This document shows, piece by piece, positions 25,297 to 34,016 of a stretch of DNA of 64,000 nt (the first letter of the stretch is position 1; each line of letters begins with the position of its first letter). This DNA is from Streptomyces cavernicola. GTDB taxonomy: Bacteria; Actinomycetota; Actinomycetes; Streptomycetales; Streptomycetaceae. The stretch lies in contig NZ_JASCIQ010000015.1 in the NCBI RefSeq assembly GCF_029968035.1, positions 62,001 through 126,000 of the forward strand. The letters are read 5' to 3'. The notes beneath the pieces were generated by a model. It was given only the letters and a program-made list of their open reading frames with translations. It did not search any database and was not told the DNA's origin. A program made the translations under genes and the position numbers.

Positions 25297-26303
25297 CCGT
25301 ACGCATCCGGCTGCCCTGGCGGACGACTCCGTTCCGGGAGCGCAACCCCGTGACGGTCGGCGTCGTCGGCCTCACCACGCTCGCCCTGCTCACCGCCGCC
25401 GCGTTCAACGCCGACGACCTGCCGCTGATCGGCGCGGGCGACACGTACAGCGCGGCGTTCGCCGAGGCCGGCGGGCTGAAGCCGGGGGACGAGGTGCGGA
25501 TCGCCGGGGTGAAGGTCGGCAAGGTCGACGAGGTGGGCCTGGACGGCGACCACGTGAAGGTCACCTTCCGGGTGGACGGCGACCCGGCGTTCGGCACCCG
25601 GACCGGCGCCGCCATCCGCGTCAAGACGATCCTCGGCGCCAAGTACCTTTCCCTGGAGCCCGCAGGGCCTGGGCAGTTGGCGGCGGGCAGCGAGATTCCG
25701 ATCGGGCGGACGACACCCGCGTACGACGTGGTGACGGCGTTCAGCGATCTGACGACCACGACGGAGAAGGTGGACACGGCCCGGCTCGCGCAGGCCATGG
25801 ACACGCTCTCCGCCACGTTCGAGGACTCCCCCGCCGAGGTGAAGGCGTCCATCAAGGGCCTGTCGAGGATCTCCCGCACGGTCGCGTCCCGCGACGCGCA
25901 GCTCCGCGAACTCCTCGACCACGCCGACAGCGTCACGGACGTGCTCGCGGACCGCTCCGACGAATTCGGCCGCCTCGTCGAGGACGCCGACAAACTCCTC
26001 GCCGAGATCGCCAAGCGCCGGACCGCGATCCACGAGCTGCTCAAGAGCTCGGCCACGCTCGGCATCGAGCTCTCCGGTCTCGTACGGGACAACCGCGAGG
26101 AGATCGGCCCCGCGCTCAAGGGCCTCGACCGGGTCGTGTCGATGCTCGAACGCAACTACACCAGCCTGGAGCGCAGCGTCGCACTGCTCGCGCCGTTCGT
26201 GCGCCTCTTCTCCAACACCCTCGGCAACGGCCGCTGGTTCGACAGCTACATCCAGAACCTGGTCGCCGCTCCGGTGGTCCCGCGCAAGGGAGACTCCCGA
26301 TGA
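25293..26303 (+). CDS. MCE-family lipid-binding protein C
   Basis: Encodes 336 aa. A membrane helix (about 22-40) precedes the MCE domain (about 48-125, with EAGGLKPGDEVRIAGVKVGK and TILGAKYLSLEP). The helical part ends NGRWFDSYIQNLV, the conserved end of this subunit type. I chose the ATG at 25293, which shares ATGA with the previous stop, over one 9 nt upstream. Confidence 0.92.
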   Translation: MTVRIRLPWRTTPFRERNPVTVGVVGLTTLALLTAAAFNADDLPLIGAGDTYSAAFAEAGGLKPGDEVRIAGVKVGKVDEVGLDGDHVKVTFRVDGDPAFGTRTGAAIRVKTILGAKYLSLEPAGPGQLAAGSEIPIGRTTPAYDVVTAFSDLTTTTEKVDTARLAQAMDTLSATFEDSPAEVKASIKGLSRISRTVASRDAQLRELLDHADSVTDVLADRSDEFGRLVEDADKLLAEIAKRRTAIHELLKSSATLGIELSGLVRDNREEIGPALKGLDRVVSMLERNYTSLERSVALLAPFVRLFSNTLGNGRWFDSYIQNLVAAPVVPRKGDSR

Positions 26304-27463
26304 CACGACCGCCACGACCGCCACGACTGCCACGGCACGTACGACTGCTGCGGCGCACCGCGCTCGTGGCCGTCCTCGCCCTGGTCGCGACGCTGACCGT
26401 GGTGCTGTGGCCGCAGGCCGAACCGGTCCGGGTCACCGCGTACTTCCCGCGCACCGTCGGCATCCACCCCGGCTCGGACGTACGGGTCCTCGGCGTGCGG
26501 ATCGGCGAGGTGCAGGAGATCGCGCCGGAGGGCGAGCGGGTGCGGGTCGTCCTCACGTACGACGCCGAGCAGCGGGTGCCCGCCGGGGCGAAGGCCGCGA
26601 TCATCAACTCCTCGGTGGTGAGCGACCGTTACGTGCAGCTGCTCCCCGTGTACCGCAAGGGCCCGGCGCTGCGCAGCGGCGACGTCATCCCGCAGAGCCG
26701 CACCGCCGTGCCGGTCGAGCTGGACCGGGTCTTCGACAGCCTGCACACCACGGCGGAGGCGCTCGGCCCGCGCGGCGCGAACAAGGAGGGCTCGCTCGCC
26801 CGGCTGCTCGGCGTGAGCGCGGACAACCTCGAAGGGCAGGGCGAGGACCTGCACACCACCGTCGGCGACCTGTCGAAGGCGGTCACGACGCTGTCCGACG
26901 GCCGGGGCGACCTGTTCGGCACCGTGCGGAACCTGCAGGTCTTCACGGCCGTGCTCGCCAAGGACGACAAGAGCGTGCGGTCGTTCAACACCAGCCTCGC
27001 CAAGGTCGCCGACCAGCTCGCCGGCGAGCGCAAGGACCTCGCGGCGGCGCTCCGGCACCTGGGCGTCGCGCTCGCCGACGTCACCGAGTTCGTACGCGAC
27101 AACAAGAAGGCGCTCACCGAGGACGTGAAGGGCCTGAGCAAGGTCACCAAGGTCCTGGTCACACAGCAGGAAGCGCTCGCCGAGATCCTCGACACCGCGC
27201 CGACCGGCCTGGGCAACCTGCAGAACGCGTACAACGCGAGCTCCGGCACCCTCGACACCCGCAACAACGCATCGGAGACCGCCCAGGACCCGGCCGCGCT
27301 GCTCTGCTCCCTGCTCGGCACCACCGGCGAACGGCGGGACGCGGAGTGCAAGGACCTGAAGAAGCTCTTCGACTCACTGCCCAAGTTGCCGCAACAGCAA
27401 GGCAGTTCGGGCGACCAGGCGTCGACCGACAAGACCCTCGGCGGAATCCTGGAGGCGGCATGA
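26300..27463 (+). CDS. MCE-family lipid-binding protein D
   Basis: Encodes 387 aa. A basic Pro/Arg start and membrane helix (about 17-36) lead into the MCE domain (about 42-118: GIHPGSDVRVLGVRIGEVQE, SSVVSDRYVQLLPVY). Long helices with two late Cys residues (LLCSLLG and DAECKDLKK) follow. The start lies in ATGA shared with the previous gene. The Gln/Ser-rich C-terminus is unlike subunits A to C. Confidence 0.92.
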   Translation: MTRPPRPPRLPRHVRLLRRTALVAVLALVATLTVVLWPQAEPVRVTAYFPRTVGIHPGSDVRVLGVRIGEVQEIAPEGERVRVVLTYDAEQRVPAGAKAAIINSSVVSDRYVQLLPVYRKGPALRSGDVIPQSRTAVPVELDRVFDSLHTTAEALGPRGANKEGSLARLLGVSADNLEGQGEDLHTTVGDLSKAVTTLSDGRGDLFGTVRNLQVFTAVLAKDDKSVRSFNTSLAKVADQLAGERKDLAAALRHLGVALADVTEFVRDNKKALTEDVKGLSKVTKVLVTQQEALAEILDTAPTGLGNLQNAYNASSGTLDTRNNASETAQDPAALLCSLLGTTGERRDAECKDLKKLFDSLPKLPQQQGSSGDQASTDKTLGGILEAA

Positions 27464-28788
27464 GCACACGCCTGCGCGGGAGGGGCACGGCCGCCTGGGT
27501 CGCGCTCGGCTCGCTGTTCCTGGCGGGCTGCGACTTCCACGGCCTGTACGACGTGGACCTGCCGGGCGGCGCCGCGAACGACGCGGACGCCTACCGGGTG
27601 ACCGTCGACTTCCGGGACGTCCTCGACCTGGTGCCGCAGTCCGCGGTGAAGGTCGACGGCGTCACGGTGGGCGCGGTCGAGAAGGTCGAGCTGAACGGCT
27701 GGCACGCGCGCGTACGGCTGCGCGTCGACCGGAAGGTGAAGCTGCCCGGCAACGCGGTGGCCGACCTGCGCCAGACCAGCATGCTCGGCGAGAAGTACGT
27801 GCAGCTGTCCCCGCCCCCGCAGGGCGCGCCCGTGGGCCGGCTGCGCGACGGGGCCCGCATCCCGCTGTCCCGCAGCGGCCGCAACCCGGAGATCGAGGAG
27901 GTCCTCTCCGCCCTGTCGGCGCTGCTGAACGGCGGTGGCGTGGCCCAGTTGAAGACCATCACCGTCGAGCTGAACAAGGCCCTGGAAGGCCGGGAGAACC
28001 GGGTCAGGTCGCTGCTCAAGGAGCTGGACACGTTCGTCGGCGGCCTCGACGACCAGCGCGCGGACATCGTGCGGGCGCTCAAGGGCGTGGACCGGCTCGC
28101 GAAGCGGCTGAAGCGCGAGAAGAACACCGTCGGGCGGGCCGTGGACACCCTGCCCGGCGCCCTCGACGTGCTCGCGGACCAGCGCGAGGACCTGACGAAG
28201 ATGCTGACGTCGCTGTCGAAGCTCGGGAAGACCGGCACCAGGGTCGTCAACGCGTCCCGCGCCGATTTCGTCGCGAACCTGCGCCATCTGCGGCCGATCC
28301 TGGAGCAGTTGAACAAGGCGGGCGACAACCTGCCCAACTCCCTTGAGCTGCTCACCACTTACCCCTTCCCGCGCAGCGCCACGGACGCGATCAAGGGCGA
28401 CTACGTCAACCTCAAGATCACCGCAGACCTGGACCTGGCGAGCATCTACGGCAACCTCGCCGACGAGCCGGAGGGGCCGGGCGAACCCGGTGGCCCGGAC
28501 GCGCCCGACCTCCCGAGGCCGCCCCGGCTCCCGGACGTGCCGGACGTGCCCGAGGTGCCCGACGTACCGGACGCACCGGCCCTGCCCGGCGACCCGGACG
28601 TGCCGAAACCGCCCGGCGACGGCGGCGGGCAGGGCGACCTCTGCCCGCCCGTGTGCACCGGCATCGGCTACTCCGCGTACGACACGTACGGCGACGGCTC
28701 CGCGTACGGCCCCCACGGAGACGGGTCGGGGCGGCCGCGCGGGTTCGATCCCGACCTCGCCGAACTCCTGCTGAGGGGGCTGTTCTAG
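27460..28788 (+). CDS. MCE-family lipoprotein E
   Basis: Encodes 442 aa. A lipoprotein signal peptide ends LFLAGC with the lipidated Cys at position 24, as expected for the E-type (LprK-like) subunit. The MCE domain is at about 43-118 (VPQSAVKVDGVTVGAVEKVE, TSMLGEKYVQLS). Helices run to about 330, followed by a Pro/Asp-rich tail of PDVP-type repeats (about 345-390) and a Cys pair in CPPVCTG. The tail is a probable flexible reach into the cell wall. Confidence 0.93.
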   Translation: MSTRLRGRGTAAWVALGSLFLAGCDFHGLYDVDLPGGAANDADAYRVTVDFRDVLDLVPQSAVKVDGVTVGAVEKVELNGWHARVRLRVDRKVKLPGNAVADLRQTSMLGEKYVQLSPPPQGAPVGRLRDGARIPLSRSGRNPEIEEVLSALSALLNGGGVAQLKTITVELNKALEGRENRVRSLLKELDTFVGGLDDQRADIVRALKGVDRLAKRLKREKNTVGRAVDTLPGALDVLADQREDLTKMLTSLSKLGKTGTRVVNASRADFVANLRHLRPILEQLNKAGDNLPNSLELLTTYPFPRSATDAIKGDYVNLKITADLDLASIYGNLADEPEGPGEPGGPDAPDLPRPPRLPDVPDVPEVPDVPDAPALPGDPDVPKPPGDGGGQGDLCPPVCTGIGYSAYDTYGDGSAYGPHGDGSGRPRGFDPDLAELLLRGLF

Positions 28789-30074
28789 TGCTCACCCGCA
28801 TGGTCAAGGTCCAGCTGCTCGCCTTCGCGACGGTCACCGCCGTCGGCTGCGCCTACGTCGGCGCCACCTACACCGGCATCGGCGACGCCCTCTTCGACGA
28901 CCGCTACTCGGTGCGCGCCGACTTCGCCGAGTCGGGCGGCGTCTTCGAGGGCGCCGAGGTCACGTACCGCGGCGTGCCCGTGGGCCGGGTCGGGGAGCTG
29001 CGGCTCGACGGCGCGGACGGGGTGTCGGTGGAGCTCGACATCGAGGACGAGGCCCGCATCCCCGCGGACAGCCTGGCGGTGGTCGCGAACCGGTCGGCGG
29101 TCGGCGAGCAGTACGTCGACCTGCAGCCGCGCACCGACGGCGGGCCGCTCCTGCACGACGGCTCGACCATCGCCCGCGAGGACACCCGCGTGCCGCTCGC
29201 CACCACCGAACTGGTGCTCAGCCTCGACCGGCTCGTCGAGTCCGTCGGCAAGAAGGACCTCAAGGTCACGGTGGACGAGCTGGGCAAGGCCTTCGCGGGC
29301 ACCGGGCCGCACCTCGGACGGCTCGTGGACTCCGGCAACGACCTGGTCGAGTCGGCCTCGGACTCGCTGCCGCAGACCATCGCGCTGATCGAGGACTCGC
29401 GGACGGTCCTCAGGACCCAGTCGGAGCAGGGCTCGGCGATCAAGTCGTTCTCCGGCGATCTGGCCGCGCTGACCGAGGAGTTGAAGGCCCGCGACGGGGA
29501 CCTGCGCCGGCTGATCGCGGGCGGCGCGCCCGCCGCGCACGAACTCGACGCGCTCCTCAAGGCCAACCGCACCCGGCTGCCCGTACTCGTCGGCAACCTG
29601 ATCAGCGGCGGCCAGGTCACCGCGGCCCGGCTGCCCGGCGTCGAGCAGGCCCTGGTGACGTTCCCGCTGACCGTCGCCGGCAGCTACACCGTCGTCCCCG
29701 GCGACGGCACCACCCACTTCGGCCTGGTCGCGGGCAAGGACCAGCCGGCCCCCTGCCGCCGCGGCTACGGCGGCACCCAGCGGCGCGACCCCGCCGACAC
29801 CGGCGAGCGCCCCGCGAACACCGGCGCGCGCTGCACGGAGCCGCGCGGCAGCGACACCTCGGTGCGCGGCGCACAGAACGCCCCCGGCCCCTCCTCCCGT
29901 ACGTCCGGTACGGGCGCGGCGGGCGCAGCGGCCTTTGTATCCCCGTACGACCCGGACACCGGCACGTTCGCCGGGCCGGACGGAAGGCTCGTCGAGATCG
30001 GCTCGACGGGCGGTGAACAGCACACGTTCGGAAAGGACTCGTGGCAATGGCTGCTCGTAGGACCGATGACATGA
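28788..30074 (+). CDS. MCE-family lipid-binding protein F
   Basis: Encodes 428 aa. The start GTG at 28788 overlaps the previous TAG by one base (TAGTG). The membrane helix is at about 9-27 and the MCE domain at about 36-112 (GGVFEGAEVTYRGVPVGRVG, RSAVGEQYVDLQP). Helices carry the conserved VTFPLTVAGSY block near 290. The C-terminal 100 residues are Thr/Gly/Pro-rich with two Cys, likely disordered. It completes the A-F set. Confidence 0.93.
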   Translation: MLTRMVKVQLLAFATVTAVGCAYVGATYTGIGDALFDDRYSVRADFAESGGVFEGAEVTYRGVPVGRVGELRLDGADGVSVELDIEDEARIPADSLAVVANRSAVGEQYVDLQPRTDGGPLLHDGSTIAREDTRVPLATTELVLSLDRLVESVGKKDLKVTVDELGKAFAGTGPHLGRLVDSGNDLVESASDSLPQTIALIEDSRTVLRTQSEQGSAIKSFSGDLAALTEELKARDGDLRRLIAGGAPAAHELDALLKANRTRLPVLVGNLISGGQVTAARLPGVEQALVTFPLTVAGSYTVVPGDGTTHFGLVAGKDQPAPCRRGYGGTQRRDPADTGERPANTGARCTEPRGSDTSVRGAQNAPGPSSRTSGTGAAGAAAFVSPYDPDTGTFAGPDGRLVEIGSTGGEQHTFGKDSWQWLLVGPMT

Positions 30075-30646
30075 GCGGAGCCACGCAACCGCGCCCGCCC
30101 GCAGGCCGTTTCGCCCGTGCGCTGCGAGCCCCGCGCCGCCTGGGCGCGCGGCTCGCGCGCACGGCCCGCGACTCGCGCGTCGCGCCTGTCGCGCTGGCCG
30201 TCGCCACCGTCGCCGTGTCGGCGCTCGCGGTCTGGCTCGGCCTCCAGGTGCACGAGCAGCGCGCGGCCGAGCAGCGGAATCAGGACATCCTGGCGGCCGC
30301 CCGGCAGTCCGCCGTGAACTTCACCTCGCTCGACCACCGGCACTACGAGCGCGACAGCAGGAACGTCCTGAAGTCCGCGACCGGCGAGTTCAAGAAGCAG
30401 TTCGCGGCGCAGACCGGGCAGTTGACGGAGCTGGTCGAGAAGAACAAGTCGGTGTCGAAGGGCCAGGTCCTCGAAGCGGGCATCACGCGCGCCGACGAGC
30501 GCACCGCCCGCGTCCTGGTCGTCGCCGACAGCAAGGTCACCAACACCGCGGCCCCCGAGGGCCGGGCCCGCACCTACCGGCTGCAGCTGGACCTGCGCCT
30601 GGAGCACGGGCGCTGGCTGACGTCCGGCGTCGAGTTCGTCGGCTGA
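30071..30646 (+). CDS. Mce-associated membrane protein 1
   Basis: Encodes 191 aa. A basic cytoplasmic start precedes one membrane helix (about 42-64), a short coiled coil (HEQRAAEQRNQDILAAARQS) and a small exported domain with VNFTSLDHRHYERDSRNVL. That domain resembles the cystatin/NTF2-like fold of Mas proteins. Such proteins accompany mce operons and are thought to stabilise the importer. The ATG at 30071 shares ATGA with the MCE-F stop. Confidence 0.88.
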   Translation: MSGATQPRPPAGRFARALRAPRRLGARLARTARDSRVAPVALAVATVAVSALAVWLGLQVHEQRAAEQRNQDILAAARQSAVNFTSLDHRHYERDSRNVLKSATGEFKKQFAAQTGQLTELVEKNKSVSKGQVLEAGITRADERTARVLVVADSKVTNTAAPEGRARTYRLQLDLRLEHGRWLTSGVEFVG

Positions 30647-30710
30647 GTCAGCTGACCCAGCTGAGGCGAGCGATTTCAGCCACTCCGTGAGGCACGTAAG
30701 GAGAGACACC

Positions 30711-31583
30711 GTGGCGAACACCAGCACCCGAGGCCGCGGCACCGGCCCCGGCTCCCCCGGCCGGCGCACCCTGAACGCGGCGGCGCGGGCGGCGGCCAAA
30801 CGGTCCGGCGGCGGCCCGCGGACCCGGGACCCGCTGGCCGACCTGCCCGATGATGTGGTCAACGACCGGACGGGGCTGCCCGAGGTCGAGAAGGTCGTCG
30901 GCAAGGTCCTGAGCGCACCGGCGCGGGGACGGGAGACCGATGAGCCCTCGGATTCCCTGGAGGGCAGCCCGGATTCCCTGGAGAGCCCGGAGCCCCCGGC
31001 AGCCGGACCCGATCCTGAAGCCGACCGCAGCCCCGACCCCGCAGAGGACCGGGACGCCCCGCCCGCCGCGCGCCCCCGCCCCCGCCGTGCCCGCCTCACC
31101 GCGCTCCTCGCCGTCCTGACCCTGGCGGGGCTCGTCACGGCGCTCGTGCTCGGCCTGGAGTACCGCGAGGGCCGCCGGGTCCAGGAGGCGCGGACGGAGG
31201 CCTTGGAGGCGGCGCGTACGGCCGCGCCCGTGGTCCTGTCGTACGACCACCGCAGGCTCGGCAAGGACTTCGCGGCGGCCCGCGAGCACCTCACGGGCGA
31301 CTTCCGGGAGGAGTACGCGCGGACTACGAAGAAGGTCGTCGGGCCCACGGCCAAAAAGTACGAGGGCGTCGTGAAGGCCTCGGTGGTCGCGCCGCCCGAC
31401 GGGGGCGCGCCGGCGGCCTCGGTGGTGTCGGCGACGCCCGACCGCGCCGTCGTCCTGCTCTTCGTCAACCAGGTCACCCGGAGTACGCAGGTGTCCGACT
31501 CGCGGGTCGACCTGAACCGGGTCCGCATGACGCTCACGCGCACGCCGCAGGGCTGGAAGGTGAGCGCGGTGGACGCCCTCTGA
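30711..31583 (+). CDS. Mce-associated membrane protein 2
   Basis: Encodes 290 aa. It has the same plan as the previous protein but with a long polar, Pro/Glu/Asp-rich cytoplasmic region (about 1-122), then a membrane helix (about 125-147). The exported domain has VLSYDHRRLGKDFAAAREHL, matching the LDHRHYERD segment of its partner. The GTG at 30711 is supported by AAGGAG 8 nt upstream. It ends the mce operon, followed by a strong terminator. Confidence 0.87.
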   Translation: MANTSTRGRGTGPGSPGRRTLNAAARAAAKRSGGGPRTRDPLADLPDDVVNDRTGLPEVEKVVGKVLSAPARGRETDEPSDSLEGSPDSLESPEPPAAGPDPEADRSPDPAEDRDAPPAARPRPRRARLTALLAVLTLAGLVTALVLGLEYREGRRVQEARTEALEAARTAAPVVLSYDHRRLGKDFAAAREHLTGDFREEYARTTKKVVGPTAKKYEGVVKASVVAPPDGGAPAASVVSATPDRAVVLLFVNQVTRSTQVSDSRVDLNRVRMTLTRTPQGWKVSAVDAL

Positions 31584-31640
31584 CCGCCTCCCCGACCGCC
31601 GCGGCGGGCCGCCCGAACGGGCCCCGGCCGCCGATTTCCG

Positions 31641-31672
31641 GAGCGCCTCCCCGACCGGGGAGGCGCTCTTTT
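31641..31672 (+). terminator. Intrinsic terminator of the mce operon
   Basis: A perfect 12-bp stem GAGCGCCTCCCC / GGGGAGGCGCTC with a 4-nt loop is followed by TTTT, 58 nt after the last mce-operon gene. Confidence 0.93.
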
Positions 31673-31683
31673 CGCGGCCGCTC

Positions 31684-31713
31684 TTGACAGCCATCCCCAC
31701 CTGCAGGCAATCT
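31684..31713 (+). promoter_or_regulatory. Promoter of hyi-glxR
   Basis: A consensus -35 TTGACA (31684-31689) is followed after 18 nt by CAATCT (31708-31713) as the -10. An inverted repeat CTTTC/GAAAG spans 31712-31730, just downstream. Confidence 0.65.
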
Positions 31714-31733
31714 TTCCATCAAGTAGAAAGTAA

Positions 31734-31750
31734 CTTCCGCAATACGGAAG
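31734..31750. promoter_or_regulatory. Operator upstream of hyi (TTCCG-N5-CGGAA)
   Basis: CTTCCG-CAATA-CGGAAG is a perfect palindrome with a 5-nt centre, about 21 nt past the -10 box and overlapping the probable ribosome site GGAAGGAG. Two degenerate copies lie at the gcl promoter (38611 and 38632). Position and partners suggest an AllR-like IclR repressor responding to glyoxylate or allantoin metabolites (inference). Confidence 0.7.
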
Positions 31751-31765
31751 GAGCGCCTGCCCCTC

Positions 31766-32605
31766 ATGGGATTCACGGACCAGCGCTTCAACGTCAACCT
31801 GTCGATCCTCTTCACGGAACTCCCGCTCCTGGAGCGTCCCGCGGCCGCCGCCGCGGCGGGCTTCACCGCGGTCGAGCTGTGGTGGCCCTGGGTCGACGCC
31901 CCCACCCCTGAGCAGGCCGAGCTCGACGCCCTGAAGAAGGCCATCGAGGACGCAGGCGTTCAGCTCACGGGCCTGAACTTCTACGCCGGCCAGCTGCCGG
32001 GGCCGGACCGCGGTGCGCTGTCCATCCCCGGTGAGGAGTCGGAGAAGTTCCGCGCCAACCTCAAGGTGGCGGCGGACTTCGCCCAGTCCCTCGGCTGCAA
32101 GGCGCTCAACGCCCTGTACGGCAACCGCGTCGACGGCGTCGACCCGGCCGCGCAGGACGAGCTCGCCCTGGAGAACCTGAAGCTGGCCGCCGCCGAGGCG
32201 GACCGCATCGGCGCGATCCTGCTCATCGAGGCGCTCAACGCGCCCGAGTCCCCGAAGTGCCCGATCGTGAGCGCCCCCAAGGCGATCGAGGTCGTGGACG
32301 CGGTGAACGCCGCCACCGGGCTCGGCAACGCCAAGTTCCTCATGGACCTGTACCACCTGTCCATGAACGGCGAGGACCTCGACGAGATCATCGCGAAGTA
32401 CACCGAGAAGACCGGCCACGTGCAGATCGCCGACAACCCGGGCCGTGGCGCTCCGGGCACCGGCGACCTGCCCCTGGAGTCTCTCCTCGACCAGCTGAAG
32501 CAGGCCGGCTACGAGGGCTTCGTCGGCCTGGAGTACAAGCCCGGCGACAAGCCGAGCGCCGAGGCCTTCGACTGGCTGCCGGCCGAGGCCCGCGCCGCTC
32601 GCTGA
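31766..32605 (+). CDS. hyi: Hydroxypyruvate isomerase
   Basis: Encodes 279 aa, a TIM-barrel enzyme of the xylose-isomerase-like group. It interconverts hydroxypyruvate and tartronate semialdehyde. Seen are FNVNLSILFTELPLLERPAA at the start, VELWWPW, LLIEALNAPESPKCP with the metal-binding Glu, FLMDLYHLSMNGED and GFVGLEYKPGDKP with the second Glu. The unit hyi-glxR is codirectional with a 111-nt gap. It works with Gcl and GlxR to bring glyoxylate from allantoin into glycerate. Confidence 0.93.
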   Translation: MGFTDQRFNVNLSILFTELPLLERPAAAAAAGFTAVELWWPWVDAPTPEQAELDALKKAIEDAGVQLTGLNFYAGQLPGPDRGALSIPGEESEKFRANLKVAADFAQSLGCKALNALYGNRVDGVDPAAQDELALENLKLAAAEADRIGAILLIEALNAPESPKCPIVSAPKAIEVVDAVNAATGLGNAKFLMDLYHLSMNGEDLDEIIAKYTEKTGHVQIADNPGRGAPGTGDLPLESLLDQLKQAGYEGFVGLEYKPGDKPSAEAFDWLPAEARAAR

Positions 32606-32716
32606 CTCTCCCGAGGCTTCCCTCGTTGCGCCCCCTCGGCGCGCCAGAGTTGCCGCCCGACTGTGCGGCGGGCGGCAACTCACCCCCGTATCAAGCGTTT
32701 TGAAAGAGGCACCCTG

Positions 32717-33610
32717 ATGAGCAACCTTCCGAAGATTGCGTGGATCGGCCTCGGCATCATGGGCTCCCCCATGTCCGAGAACCTGATCAAGGCGGGCTAC
32801 GACGTCACCGGCTTCACCCTGGAGCAGGACAAGCTCGACCGCCTCGCCGCCGCCGGCGGCACCGCGGCCAAGTCGATCGCCGAGGCCGTCAAGGACGCCG
32901 ACGTCGTCATCACGATGGTGCCCGCGTCGCCGCAGGTCGAGGCCATCTCCTACGGCCCCGAGGGCATCCTGGAGAACGCCAAGTCGGGCGCGCTGATCAT
33001 CGACATGTCGTCGATCACCCCGCAGACCTCCGTCGACCTGGCCAAGAACGCCAAGGAGAAGGGCATCCGCGTCATCGACGCGCCCGTCTCCGGCGGCGAG
33101 GCCGGCGCCATCGAGGCCGTCCTGTCCATCATGGTCGGCGGCGAGCAGGCGGACTTCGAGACCGCCAAGCCGATCCTCGAGGCCCTCGGCAAGACCATCG
33201 TGCTCTGCGGCCCGCACGGCTCCGGCCAGACGGTGAAGGCCGCCAACCAGCTGATCGTCGCCGTCAACATCCAGGCGTGCGCCGAGGCCGTGGTCTTCCT
33301 GGAGAAGTCCGGCGTGGACCTGAAGGCCGCGCTCGACGTCCTCAACGGCGGCCTGGCCGGCTCGACCGTGCTGACCCGCAAGAAGGACAACTTCCTGAAC
33401 CGGGACTTCAAGCCGGGCTTCCGGATCGACCTGCACCACAAGGACATGGGCATCGTCACCGACGCCGCCCGCAACGTCGGCGCCTCGCTGCCGGTCGGCG
33501 GTGTGGTGGCCCAGCTGGTGGCCTCGCTGCGCGCCCAGGGTGACGGCGGCCTCGACCACTCGGCGCTGCTCCGCGCCGTCGAGCGCCTCTCGGGCAACCA
33601 GGTCGCCTGA
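32717..33610 (+). CDS. glxR: 2-hydroxy-3-oxopropionate (tartronate semialdehyde) reductase
   Basis: Encodes 297 aa of the 3-hydroxyisobutyrate dehydrogenase family. The Rossmann site is [20 protein letters not shown], the substrate loop is [11 protein letters not shown] and the catalytic Lys sits in [18 protein letters not shown]. It reduces tartronate semialdehyde to D-glycerate with NAD(P)H. The ATG at 32717 has GAAAGAGG upstream. Hairpin-like sequence follows the stop. Confidence 0.95.
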   Translation: MSNLPKIAWIGLGIMGSPMSENLIKAGYDVTGFTLEQDKLDRLAAAGGTAAKSIAEAVKDADVVITMVPASPQVEAISYGPEGILENAKSGALIIDMSSITPQTSVDLAKNAKEKGIRVIDAPVSGGEAGAIEAVLSIMVGGEQADFETAKPILEALGKTIVLCGPHGSGQTVKAANQLIVAVNIQACAEAVVFLEKSGVDLKAALDVLNGGLAGSTVLTRKKDNFLNRDFKPGFRIDLHHKDMGIVTDAARNVGASLPVGGVVAQLVASLRAQGDGGLDHSALLRAVERLSGNQVA

Positions 33611-33626
33611 CCCGTACGCGCTGCAG

Positions 33627-33655
33627 GACCGGCGGGTCGTCCGACCTCGCCGGTC
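33627..33655 (+). terminator. Hairpin after glxR
   Basis: GACCGGCG and CGCCGGTC enclose an inner GGTCG/CGACC pairing, giving a long GC-rich stem 17 nt past the glxR stop. A C-run rather than a T-run follows, so termination is likely but not certain. Confidence 0.6.
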
Positions 33656-33730
33656 CCCCAGATCCCCGGGCGGCGCCCGCGCTGACACCTGTCCTGTCGC
33701 GCCCAGGCGCGGGCGTTGCCCGGAACATCT

Positions 33731-33798
33731 CGTACGGCCCTTTCGCGCGGTTCTCGTACGGCTCTCGTACGACTGTCCCGTACGGCCCTCTCGTACGG
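33731..33798. repeat. Cluster of five CGTACG motifs upstream of katA
   Basis: CGTACGG or CGTACGA occurs at 33731, 33755, 33766, 33779 and 33792, mostly preceded by TCT or CT. It fills part of the 406-nt gap between glxR and katA. CGTACG is itself a palindrome, so protein binding is possible; low-complexity drift is the plain alternative. Confidence 0.5.
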
Positions 33799-33890
33799 TC
33801 CGATCCGCTCGGGCCTGCTGCACCACCGGGTCCTGGCAGGTCGGCGCCAGGGCCCGGTCAGGCATGCCCCGAACCGCCCCGTTCACTGTT

Positions 33891-33909
33891 TTTCAACAAA
33901 CTGTTGACG
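33891..33909. promoter_or_regulatory. Palindromic operator over the -35 box of katA
   Basis: TTTCAACAAACTGTTGACG contains TCAACA-N3-TGTTGA and ends in the -35 TTGACG. It matches the urate-operon site at 18 of 19 positions and in the same orientation relative to transcription. Confidence 0.7.
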
Positions 33910-33933
33910 TTGGGTTCAGGGCGAACCTACGCT
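33904..33933 (+). promoter_or_regulatory. Promoter of katA
   Basis: A -35 TTGACG (33904-33909), 18-nt spacer and -10 TACGCT (33928-33933) fit the main Streptomyces sigma factor. The ATG is 84 nt further on. The leader contains an inverted repeat near TTTCCGCGGTATCGCGGAT. Confidence 0.65.
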
Positions 33934-34016
33934 CCACCCCACAGCGGAAAAGTCTTTCCGCGGTATCGCGGATTTTCTCCGCTCAGCAGCTCCCGCACGG
34001 AAGGTCACCCGACAAC

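Noticed and set aside
29765-33886. A 1373-codon minus-strand open frame
   Set aside because: It crosses MCE-F, both Mce-associated genes, a strong terminator, hyi and glxR on the other strand, and has no recognisable domain.
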